From Nitriliruptorales bacterium (GTDB taxonomy: Bacteria > Actinomycetota > Nitriliruptoria > Euzebyales > Egibacteraceae): a DNA stretch of 9,724 nucleotides. The notes below the pieces were generated by a model that worked only from the letters and a program-made list of their open reading frames with translations, made no database searches and had not been told where the DNA came from. The DNA lies in assembly GCA_007119305.1 (NCBI GenBank), contig SKPY01000160.1, positions 1-9,724 of the forward strand. Reading direction: 5' to 3'. The translations under genes and the position numbers were made by a program. This document shows, one piece after another, positions 1-5,327 of the stretch; position 1 is the first letter of the stretch; the number at the start of each line of letters is the position of its first letter.

Positions 1-443
1 CCGCTCTGCGCCAGCCGGCCTGGTCGCCCGACGGCAGCGCGCTCGTGTTCGAGCGCTTCGACGCGTTCGACGAGCCCGGCACGCTCATGCGGCTCGACCT
101 CGGCCGCGCCGCGTCCGTGGCGGACGCCGAGCCCGTCCCGGGCACGGCCGGCGCCGGCTACACGCTGCCGACCTTCGACGCGGACGGGCGCCTGCACGTC
201 GTGCAGCAGCACTGGGCGCCTGACGCCGACGCCCCGCCGGCGTCGTCTGCCGGGGTGGTGATCGATCCCGACGCCGGCGGCGTCGTGGCGCGGCGTGCCT
301 ACCCGGAGGGGGTGACGAGCCATGCTCACGACGCCCGGGGAGGCTTCCTCCTCATCACGCTCGCGGACGGCACCGTCGTGTGGCAGCGGCCCGACGGGGA
401 CCGCGAGGTGCTCGGCACGGGCTTCGCGGCAGCCGCCTGGTAG
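1..443 (+). CDS. TolB-like beta-propeller protein, C-terminal fragment
   Basis: The reading frame is open from the window edge (first full codon at base 3) to a TAG at 441-443, so about 146 C-terminal residues are visible and the start lies outside. The visible protein begins with PAWSPDGSALVFERFD, a typical blade of the TolB/WD40-like (PD40) propeller: a W-SPDG turn followed by a hydrophobic strand. Two further weak blade-like units follow, around TLPTFDADGRLHVVQ and GGFLLITLADGTVVWQRPDG. Such propellers usually serve as protein-interaction or substrate-gating domains in periplasmic or surface proteins. No catalytic domain is visible here, so whether this is a plain propeller protein or the tail of a larger enzyme cannot be told. 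The GTG at base 45 is internal to the blade motif and is not the real start. A strong hairpin begins 20 bases after the stop. Confidence 0.72.
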   Translation, partial: ALRQPAWSPDGSALVFERFDAFDEPGTLMRLDLGRAASVADAEPVPGTAGAGYTLPTFDADGRLHVVQQHWAPDADAPPASSAGVVIDPDAGGVVARRAYPEGVTSHAHDARGGFLLITLADGTVVWQRPDGDREVLGTGFAAAAW

Positions 444-463
444 CGGCTGCCGTGGCCCCGCCA

Positions 464-491
464 CCGCGGTTGCCGGGACCGGCAACCGCGG
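464..491. terminator. GC-rich inverted repeat between convergent genes
   Basis: A near-perfect inverted repeat: 464-476 pairs with 479-491 around a two-base centre, giving roughly 12 usable pairs and a tight loop. It lies between the stop of the propeller gene (443) and the stop of the convergent membrane-protein gene (507), where a shared bidirectional terminator is expected. There is no T-run on either side. If it terminates, it does so as a hairpin without a U-tract, as often proposed for high-GC actinobacteria. Position and symmetry are seen; the role is inferred. Confidence 0.6.
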
Positions 492-506
492 CAGCGCCCC
501 CGTCTG

Positions 507-974
507 CTACGGCGCGGTCGTGCTGCGCGGCATGTCGCGACCGGCAGCACCGGGCGGCGCGAGCTCGTTCACCTGCTGGCGCACGTCGCGGATGCCGAGA
601 CCGATGAGCACGAACAGCAGGCCCATGCCGATCGCCATCGCGGCGACGCCGAACGACAGCACCGAGGTGAACAGCGACGCCTGCAGGAACGACGCGCTCT
701 GGGCCACGTTGCGCAGCGGGTCCTCGCGGTCCAGCTCGGCGTAGCGCAAACCCTCGGTGGTCTCGAGCACGTTGCGGTCGATGGTCATCGCCTGGCAGTA
801 CGCGGTGAACGGGCCGCGCACGTCGCGGTCGGCCAGGCAGACCGCGTCATCCGGTGTCGTGATCCGCTGGTCAGCGAGCGTCGTGCTGACCATGATCCAG
901 GTGGCGATGCCGCCGATCACGAGCAGCACGCCGAGCACGATCGAGCCGATAGAGGCGAGCTTGCGGAAATCCAT
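507..974 (-). CDS. Two-pass membrane protein of the actinobacterial 'LigA'-mislabelled family
   Basis: This encodes a 155-residue protein. The ATG at 974 is preferred over an upstream in-frame start at 1064 because a strong ribosome binding site (AGGAAGGA, 982-989) sits 7 bases before it. Hydrophobic segments at about residues 8-30 and 104-127 frame an outward loop with two cysteines (46 and 60) and the sequence GPFTAYCQAMTID, followed by TYAEL-like and LDREDPLR motifs. This layout matches a widespread small actinobacterial membrane-protein family. As I recall it, that family often carries the label 'aromatic ring-opening dioxygenase LigA', although nothing here resembles a dioxygenase. The function is unknown. 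It lies 111 bases downstream of the acyl-CoA dehydrogenase gene on the same strand and may be read through from it or have its own promoter; no convincing promoter was seen in the gap. The tail is polar and probably cytosolic. Confidence 0.85.
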   Translation of the reverse strand: MDFRKLASIGSIVLGVLLVIGGIATWIMVSTTLADQRITTPDDAVCLADRDVRGPFTAYCQAMTIDRNVLETTEGLRYAELDREDPLRNVAQSASFLQASLFTSVLSFGVAAMAIGMGLLFVLIGLGIRDVRQQVNELAPPGAAGRDMPRSTTAP

Positions 975-981
975 GTATGCG

Positions 982-989
982 TCCTTCCT
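982..989 (-). promoter_or_regulatory. Ribosome binding site fixing the membrane-protein start
   Basis: The - strand reads AGGAAGGA here, 7 bases upstream of the ATG at 974-972. It is the reason for choosing that start over the longer open frame that begins at 1064, whose extra 30 residues are charged and unlike the membrane-protein family. Confidence 0.75.
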
Positions 990-1085
990 CGTGGGGTGTC
1001 TGGCACAGCCTCGCGCGTCACCCTCCTGCACGCGAGGGGCGAACGTCACGCCGTGGCAGAGCACGGTGGCCTGATCGTAGGGGAC

Positions 1086-2252
1086 CTATAGGCCCAGAGA
1101 GCGCGCGATGACGAGCTTCTGGATCTCGCTGGCGCCCTCGACGATGCGCAGCATGCGCAGGTGACGCAGCACGGCCTCGATGGGGCCCTCCTTCAGCAGC
1201 CCCTGGCCGCCGAAGACCTGCAGACAGCGGTCGGCGATCCGGTAGGCCCGCTCGGTGTTGAAGTACTTCACGATGCTCGAGTCGAGCACCGGCGGCTCCC
1301 GCCCCTCGTCGACCTGCCAGGCGAGGTGGTAGGTCAGCCAGCGCATCGCCTCGATCTCGGCCTTGCTCTCGGCGAGCGGGAACGACACGCCCTGGAACTT
1401 TCCGATCGGCTTGCCGAAGGCCGTGCGGGCTTGCGCGTGCGCGACGGCCTGGTCGAGGCACCACTGCGCCATGCCGAGACACTGGGCGCCGATGAACGCC
1501 CGGCCGGCGTTCAAAAAGCCCATCGCGGCGTAGAACCCGAAGCCGACCTCGCCGACCACGTGATCTGCGGGGATGCGCGCGCCATCGAGCACGAGCTCGA
1601 CCGGGTGGCTGTCGGCCAGCGTGTGCTGGGTCTTGCCGGTCGTGTACTGCTCCCGGGGGACGACGAAGGCGGTGATGCCCCCGTGCGCGCGCTTGTCCGG
1701 ATCGGTGACGGCGAACACCACCGCGAAGTCGGCGCGGTCGCCGTTGGTGATGTAGTGCTTCGTGCCTTGCAGCAGCCAGTCGTCGCCGTCGCGCACCGCG
1801 CGGGTGCGGAGCGCCTGGGCGTCGCTGCCGGCCTCCGGCTCGCTGAGCGCGAAGCACATCGTCTGCTCGCCGGCCATGAGCGGTGCGATGTAGGACTCGT
1901 GCAGGTGCTCGGGCAGGTCGAGCAGCAGCGGGGTCGGCGCGGCGGGGTTGGGGGGCCCGAGCGCGTACGCCGCCAGACGCAGGCCGCTGCGCGCGGCATC
2001 CTCGACGAGCAGGGTCATCCCGAGGTTGGACAGCCCCCACCCGCCGACGGACTCGGGCATGTGGGCGGCGTAGAAGCCGTGCGCGCAGGAGGTGCGCGTG
2101 AGGCTCGCGCCGGCCTCCGCCAGCCCGGGCGGGGTCACACCGCGGGCGAAGTCCGCGGCGAACTCGTCCTCGAGCGGTCGCACCTCGCGCTCGAGGAAGG
2201 CGCCGAACGACGCGCGCAGGCTGGCCAGCTCCTCTGGCACCGTGAAGTCCAT
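1086..2252 (-). CDS. Acyl-CoA dehydrogenase
   Basis: This encodes a 388-residue FAD-dependent acyl-CoA dehydrogenase, a normal length for the family, which introduces the alpha,beta double bond into acyl-CoA thioesters and passes electrons to electron-transfer flavoprotein. The helical N-terminal domain (about 1-130) is followed by the signature CFALSEPEAGSD (133-144), a middle beta domain with WLLQGTKHYITNG (159-171), and the C-terminal helical domain with RTAFGKPIGKFQ (276-287) and CLQVFGGQGL (343-352). The segment IVEGASEIQ (370-378) places Glu372 at the usual catalytic-base position. Chain length and substrate cannot be read from the sequence; terpenoid, branched or medium-chain acyl-CoAs are all possible. 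The start is uncertain by two codons: GTG at 2258 or ATG at 2252. The ATG gives better spacing (9 bases) from AGGA at 2262-2265 and begins with the family-typical MDF. No ETF or thiolase gene is adjacent. Confidence 0.93.
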   Translation of the reverse strand: MDFTVPEELASLRASFGAFLEREVRPLEDEFAADFARGVTPPGLAEAGASLTRTSCAHGFYAAHMPESVGGWGLSNLGMTLLVEDAARSGLRLAAYALGPPNPAAPTPLLLDLPEHLHESYIAPLMAGEQTMCFALSEPEAGSDAQALRTRAVRDGDDWLLQGTKHYITNGDRADFAVVFAVTDPDKRAHGGITAFVVPREQYTTGKTQHTLADSHPVELVLDGARIPADHVVGEVGFGFYAAMGFLNAGRAFIGAQCLGMAQWCLDQAVAHAQARTAFGKPIGKFQGVSFPLAESKAEIEAMRWLTYHLAWQVDEGREPPVLDSSIVKYFNTERAYRIADRCLQVFGGQGLLKEGPIEAVLRHLRMLRIVEGASEIQKLVIARSLGL

Positions 2253-2260
2253 GCGCACCG

Positions 2261-2266
2261 ATCCTA
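2261..2266 (-). promoter_or_regulatory. TAGGAT hexamer: possible -10 box or ribosome binding site
   Basis: The - strand reads TAGGAT 8 bases upstream of the acyl-CoA dehydrogenase ATG. It could serve as a weak Shine-Dalgarno (AGGA). It could also be a -10 element, in which case transcription would begin almost at the start codon and give a leaderless mRNA. No good -35 is visible 16-18 bases upstream. The same hexamer occurs upstream of pckA (6443-6448). Confidence 0.3.
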
Positions 2267-2328
2267 CGGGAACCGTTGCGCAGCCCGCGAGGCGGGGCGT
2301 GCGGGCGCCGGCGCTCGGGGCGGTGACG

Positions 2329-2688
2329 CTAGGTGATCGTGAGCACGACCCCGTACCCGTGCCAGAGGCCGACGCCCAGCAGGATCCCCGTCACGATGAC
2401 GAGGGCGTAGGGCGCGAGGCGGGCGCGCTCCGACAGGCCACCGAGCGCGGCGAGCAGACCGAGGCCGACCGCGATCCGAAGCGCCATGGCCGGGCCGGCG
2501 CCGACCGCGTGGATGAGCGCGACGAGCAGGGGGTTGGCCTCCGCGTGGCCCAGGCCGAGCCAGATGTAGGTGGCGACGCCGTCGAGGATCGTCAGCAGCG
2601 CGGCAGCGGCGAGCAGGGCGCTGCGCACATGCGGCTCGAGGGCGAACGGCCTGTGGTGGGTGAGGCGAACCGTCTGCGCCGTCTGCAT
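2329..2688 (-). CDS. Small multi-pass membrane protein, DUF5658-like
   Basis: This encodes a 119-residue integral membrane protein with three or four hydrophobic segments (about residues 23-46, 55-85 and 92-116). The diagnostic part is an Asp in the first helix (LTILDGVATYIWL) followed by a short Gly-His turn and EANPL at 50-54. This pattern, helix-D-helix-EANP, recalls the DUF5658 family of uncharacterised membrane proteins; that match is by eye only. The ATG at 2688 is chosen because GAGAGG (2693-2698) precedes it by 4 bases. An upstream in-frame ATG at 2718 has no ribosome binding site and lies in the loop of a small inverted repeat. It lies 76 bases upstream of the acyl-CoA dehydrogenase gene, so shared transcription is possible, but there is no evidence of shared function. 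Confidence 0.78.
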   Translation of the reverse strand: MQTAQTVRLTHHRPFALEPHVRSALLAAAALLTILDGVATYIWLGLGHAEANPLLVALIHAVGAGPAMALRIAVGLGLLAALGGLSERARLAPYALVIVTGILLGVGLWHGYGVVLTIT

Positions 2689-2706
2689 CGGACCTCTCCA
2701 TGTCGG

Positions 2707-2724
2707 CTGTCCCGTCATGGACAG
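2707..2724. repeat. Short perfect inverted repeat upstream of the DUF5658-like gene
   Basis: CTGTCC (2707-2712) and GGACAG (2719-2724) form a perfect 6-base inverted repeat with a 6-base centre. It begins 19 bases upstream of the chosen start of the DUF5658-like gene. It could be a transcription-factor operator or a small leader hairpin. A symmetric site of this size also arises by chance in GC-rich DNA, so a role is only suggested. Confidence 0.35.
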
Positions 2725-2869
2725 GCGTGCCCGCGGGGGGAGCCCCCAACCCCCATCCAGGGGTGATTCTTGTGCGACGCACGGTCACCACACCTTCTGC
2801 AACTGTTTCATCACTATGAGTAGACGACAATGCGGGGGCGGTTGGCCGTGCCCGCTAGAGTGCGGGGCG
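2725..2869. promoter_or_regulatory. Divergent intergenic region with G/C tracts and an AT-rich island
   Basis: This is the only divergent promoter region in the window and should drive the - strand membrane/dehydrogenase genes and the + strand NUDIX operon. It contains homopolymer tracts that can form two adjacent hairpins: GGGGG 2735-2739 with CCCCC 2743-2747, and CCCC 2751-2754 with GGGG 2760-2763. Next comes a locally AT-rich stretch (about 2799-2830) that is unusual for this DNA and a plausible site of promoter melting. A TAGAGT hexamer (2856-2861) lies 8 bases before the NUDIX start but has no matching -35. I could not assign a confident -35/-10 pair on either strand, and I recognise no riboswitch. 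Confidence 0.5.
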
Positions 2870-3700
2870 ATGGTCGATGCCCCGCCCCCGCCGCGCGATG
2901 CGGCCACGCTCGTCCTGCTGCGGGACAGCCCGGCAGGTCCGCAGGTGCTCATGCTGCGCCGGCATGTCGCCATCGAGTTCGCGGGCGACGCGTGGGTGTT
3001 CCCCGGCGGGGCGGTGGACGCCGCTGACCGCACGCTTGACCCGCAACGCTGGGCGGGAATCGACCCGGACGCGCTCGCCGTGCGCTTCGCAGAGCCCGCA
3101 GACCTCGTGCTCGGCTACCACGTGGCCTGCGTGCGCGAGACGTTCGAGGAGGCTGGGGTGCTGTTCGCACGCCGCGCTGACGGGCAGGCCGCGGAGCTCT
3201 CACCGGAGCAGCTCGCGGCCGGGCGCGCGCTGCTGGCCGACCGCGGACAGCGGGGCCGGTGGGTGCACTGGTTGGCGCAGGAAGACCTCGTCCTCGACCT
3301 GTCGGCGCTGGCGTACCTGGCGCGCTGGATCACCCCGGCGCAGGCGCCCAAGCGCTTTGACGCGTGCTTCTTCGTCGCGCGGGCCCCGGCGGCTCAGCAG
3401 GTGGAGCACGACCAGGTGGAGACCACCGCGCAGGCCTGGCTGTCCCCGGCGGAGGCGCTCGCCGGGATGGAGCGCGGCGAGCTCGAGATCTGGCACCCCA
3501 CCGAGCAGACGCTGCGGACGCTGGCCACCTTCGCGTCCGTCGACGCGGTGCTCGCGCACGCGCGGACGCAGCGCGAGATCCGCGGCGTGCAGCCGCACAT
3601 CGACGTCCATCCCGGTGGCTGGCGGGTGCTGCACCCGGACGACCCCGACTACCCGCACGAGCGCTACGGGCCGGGCGGCGATCTTACGGAGGCCCGGTGA
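2870..3700 (+). CDS. NUDIX hydrolase, NUDT19-like with split Nudix box
   Basis: This encodes a 276-residue protein. After a proline-rich start, TLVLLRDS and VLMLRRH (about 13-31) form the first strands of the Nudix fold. FPGGAVD (44-50) begins the Nudix box, but its second half, RETFEEAGVLF (89-99), follows only after about 40 extra residues. This interrupted box is characteristic of the NUDT19/RP2p branch, whose studied members cleave CoA and acyl-CoA esters to 3',5'-ADP and phosphopantetheine; for this protein the substrate is inferred. The catalytic Arg and Glu residues of REtfEEaG are intact. The C-terminal part (about 125-276) is rich in Trp and acidic residues, also as in that branch. 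The ATG at 2870 has a G-rich ribosome binding site (GGGG, 2864-2867) close before it. The stop overlaps the next gene's ATG by one base, which indicates co-transcription. It is probably cytosolic; no signal peptide is seen. Confidence 0.88.
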   Translation: MVDAPPPPRDAATLVLLRDSPAGPQVLMLRRHVAIEFAGDAWVFPGGAVDAADRTLDPQRWAGIDPDALAVRFAEPADLVLGYHVACVRETFEEAGVLFARRADGQAAELSPEQLAAGRALLADRGQRGRWVHWLAQEDLVLDLSALAYLARWITPAQAPKRFDACFFVARAPAAQQVEHDQVETTAQAWLSPAEALAGMERGELEIWHPTEQTLRTLATFASVDAVLAHARTQREIRGVQPHIDVHPGGWRVLHPDDPDYPHERYGPGGDLTEAR

Positions 3701-4512
3701 TGGTGCCCCAGCTCGACGAGCTCACCCGCGTCGTGGTCGCCCCCAACCCCTCGCCGCTCACGCTCGAGGGCACGAACACCTACCTGCTCGGCGCGCCGCG
3801 TGCGGGGGCGGTGCTCGTCGTCGACCCCGGGCCGGATCTGCTCGCCCACCGCGCGCAGGTCGACGCGGTGCTCGCCGAGGCGGATGCGGAGGTGGCCGCG
3901 GTGGTGCTCACCCACCACCACGCCGACCACGCGGAGGCCGCAGGGTGGGCGGACGACTGGGGCGCGGAGCTGTTCGCCTTCACCCCCCACCTGGTGCCCG
4001 GAGCGGCGACCGCGCTCGCCGACGGCGGGCGTCTGCGGCGCGCCGGTGTGACCGTGGAGGCCGTGCACACGCCGGGTCATGCGAGCGATCACCTCTGCCT
4101 GCGGGTGGTGGAGACGGACGCGGTCCTGACGGGCGACCACGTGCTGGGACGCGGCACCACCGTCGTCGCGTGGCCTGACGGGGACATGCGCGCGTACCTC
4201 GCGTCCCTGGAGCGCCTTGCGGAGCTGGAGGCCGCGGTGCTCTACCCCGGTCACGGACCCGTGCTGGACGACCCGGCCGGCACCGTGGCGAGCTACCTCG
4301 CGCATCGTCGGGAGCGGGAGCGGCAGGTCCTCGCAGCGCTGGAGCAGGGGGCGGGGACCCCGCAGCAGATCGTCGCAGGCGTCTACGCTGACGTGGACCC
4401 TGTGCTCCACCCCGCGGCCGAGCGCAGCGTCCGAGCCCACCTCGACAAGCTCGTCGCCGACGGCGTGGTCACCGTGCACGACGACGGCGAGCAGGAGGTG
4501 TTCCGTGTCTGA
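3700..4512 (+). CDS. Metallo-beta-lactamase-fold hydrolase, LACTB2-like
   Basis: This encodes a 270-residue cytosolic hydrolase. Metal ligands are all visible: THHHADH (71-77, the HxHxDH motif), His127 in TPGH, Asp146 in TGDH and His185 in YPGHG. The N-terminal NPSPLTLEGTNTYLLG and a C-terminal helical region (about 195-270) that looks like the winged-helix BLACT_WH domain place it in the LACTB2-like branch. Animal LACTB2 is a single-strand endoribonuclease, but the bacterial members are mostly uncharacterised, so the substrate is open. ATG 3700 overlaps the NUDIX stop by one base and has GGAGG (3688-3692) 7 bases upstream. A GTG at 3697 is a less well-spaced alternative. NUDIX plus MBL pairs of this type recur in actinobacterial genomes (from memory), which supports linked expression. 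Its end overlaps the next gene by 8 bases. Confidence 0.9.
   Translation: MVPQLDELTRVVVAPNPSPLTLEGTNTYLLGAPRAGAVLVVDPGPDLLAHRAQVDAVLAEADAEVAAVVLTHHHADHAEAAGWADDWGAELFAFTPHLVPGAATALADGGRLRRAGVTVEAVHTPGHASDHLCLRVVETDAVLTGDHVLGRGTTVVAWPDGDMRAYLASLERLAELEAAVLYPGHGPVLDDPAGTVASYLAHRRERERQVLAALEQGAGTPQQIVAGVYADVDPVLHPAAERSVRAHLDKLVADGVVTVHDDGEQEVFRV
4493..4498 (+). promoter_or_regulatory. Ribosome binding site inside the MBL gene
   Basis: AGGAGG lies within the last codons of the metallo-beta-lactamase gene, 6 bases before the GTG at 4505. It fixes the start of the following membrane-protein gene as an 8-base overlap with the MBL stop. Confidence 0.85.
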
Positions 4513-5308
4513 AGCCCACGACCCGCGGGCGCGCGACGAGGCGGACAGCGAGCGCCGTCCCGGCGCGGTAGGGGTGCTGGTCGGTGTGCTCGCCGGCGTG
4601 CTGGTCTTCTTGCTCATCGTGGCGGGCATCATGTTCCTCGGCGGGGTCGAGGACGAGGAGCCGCCGCCGGACGTGGTCGGCACCCCCGTCACCCCCACGC
4701 CGACACCCGAGGAGACGCCCACCCCGACGCCCACGCCTGCGCCCACCCCGACCCCCACGCCGACCCCCACTCCGCAGGAGCGCGAGCCGACCGATGCTGA
4801 TGCGGCGTCGTTCGCGGCGGCGTTCGAGCCGCCGGGGGCCGAGGACGTGGAGTTCGTGTCGGTGGATGTGACCGGTGACGGGTGGGCGGAGATCGTGTTC
4901 GCGTCGCTCGCCACCGACACCACCCGGGTCGACGTCGCCAGGTGGACCGGCCTCGCTTACGAGGTGGTGTTCACCGACGCGGGCGGCCCGGCCGAAGAGA
5001 TCGTCCGCTTCACCGTGCGCGACGTCAGCGGTGACGGGGTGCGCGAGATCGTCACCGTCCAGGCGGTCGGGCAGGATGGCGAGAGCCTGTCGATCTGGGG
5101 CTACGACGGTGAGGAGTTCGTGCGCCACGAGGCCGATGGTGGCTGCTGGGACGGCTCGCACACCTACGGCATCATCGGCGCCGAAGCGCGCGATGGTGAG
5201 ATCGTGGCGACGTGCGACGATGCACCGTTGCCCACCGTCGCGTGGTCCTCCGACGTGTACGTCTGGGACGGCAGCCGCTGGACCTACGACCGCACGGAGA
5301 CACCGTGA
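4505..5308 (+). CDS. Membrane-anchored protein with Thr-Pro linker and DxTGDG-repeat ectodomain
   Basis: This encodes a 267-residue protein with a GTG start set by AGGAGG at 4493-4498. It has a short charged cytosolic N-terminus (1-20), one transmembrane helix (about 21-46), an acidic stretch, a low-complexity Thr-Pro linker (60-90), and a C-terminal domain that should face outward. That domain holds two repeats ending in DVTGDGWAEIVF (121-132) and DVSGDGVREIVTV (173-185). These resemble the Asp-rich loops of FG-GAP/integrin-alpha-like repeats, followed by strand-rich units with Trp-Gly-Tyr and aromatic-Asp-Gly turns. Such loops often bind calcium; that is inferred. Cys214 and Cys237 could form a disulfide. 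The layout, a signal-anchor plus stiff wall-spanning linker plus binding or sensing head, suggests a surface protein. The family is not recognised and the function is unknown. It is transcriptionally linked to the upstream hydrolases. Confidence 0.85.
   Translation: MSEAHDPRARDEADSERRPGAVGVLVGVLAGVLVFLLIVAGIMFLGGVEDEEPPPDVVGTPVTPTPTPEETPTPTPTPAPTPTPTPTPTPQEREPTDADAASFAAAFEPPGAEDVEFVSVDVTGDGWAEIVFASLATDTTRVDVARWTGLAYEVVFTDAGGPAEEIVRFTVRDVSGDGVREIVTVQAVGQDGESLSIWGYDGEEFVRHEADGGCWDGSHTYGIIGAEARDGEIVATCDDAPLPTVAWSSDVYVWDGSRWTYDRTETP
4682..4774 (+). repeat. Thr-Pro codon microsatellite
   Basis: About 31 codons, almost all ACN and CCN, encode the Thr-Pro linker of the membrane-anchored protein. 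The DNA is a degenerate six-base repeat (ACC/ACG followed by CCC/CCG) broken by Glu-Glu, Val and Ala codons. Such tracts can change length by slippage in multiples of six bases without shifting the frame. The reverse strand is open too and encodes an artefactual Gly-Val repeat. Confidence 0.85.
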
Positions 5309-5327
5309 CCCACATGAAAGGAATGCC

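Noticed and set aside
975..1085. A terminator or promoter in the gap between the acyl-CoA dehydrogenase gene and the small membrane-protein gene
   Set aside because: Only weak 5-7 base stems (for example around 1008-1036) and no matched -35/-10 pair were found, no better than expected in GC-rich DNA.
1161..2336. A 391-codon open frame on the + strand opposite the acyl-CoA dehydrogenase gene
   Set aside because: It is a GC-rich antisense shadow. The - strand frame carries all acyl-CoA dehydrogenase motifs, while this frame has low-complexity Gly/Arg/Val/Leu composition and no recognisable domain.
2877..4178. A 433-codon + strand frame overlapping the NUDIX and MBL genes
   Set aside because: It is an Arg/Pro/Ser/Ala-rich out-of-frame translation crossing two well-supported genes.
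3664..4923. A 419-codon - strand open frame with a Gly-Val repeat
   Set aside because: The repeat is the reverse reading of the Thr-Pro codon tract, and the rest runs antisense to the metallo-beta-lactamase gene with its intact metal motifs.
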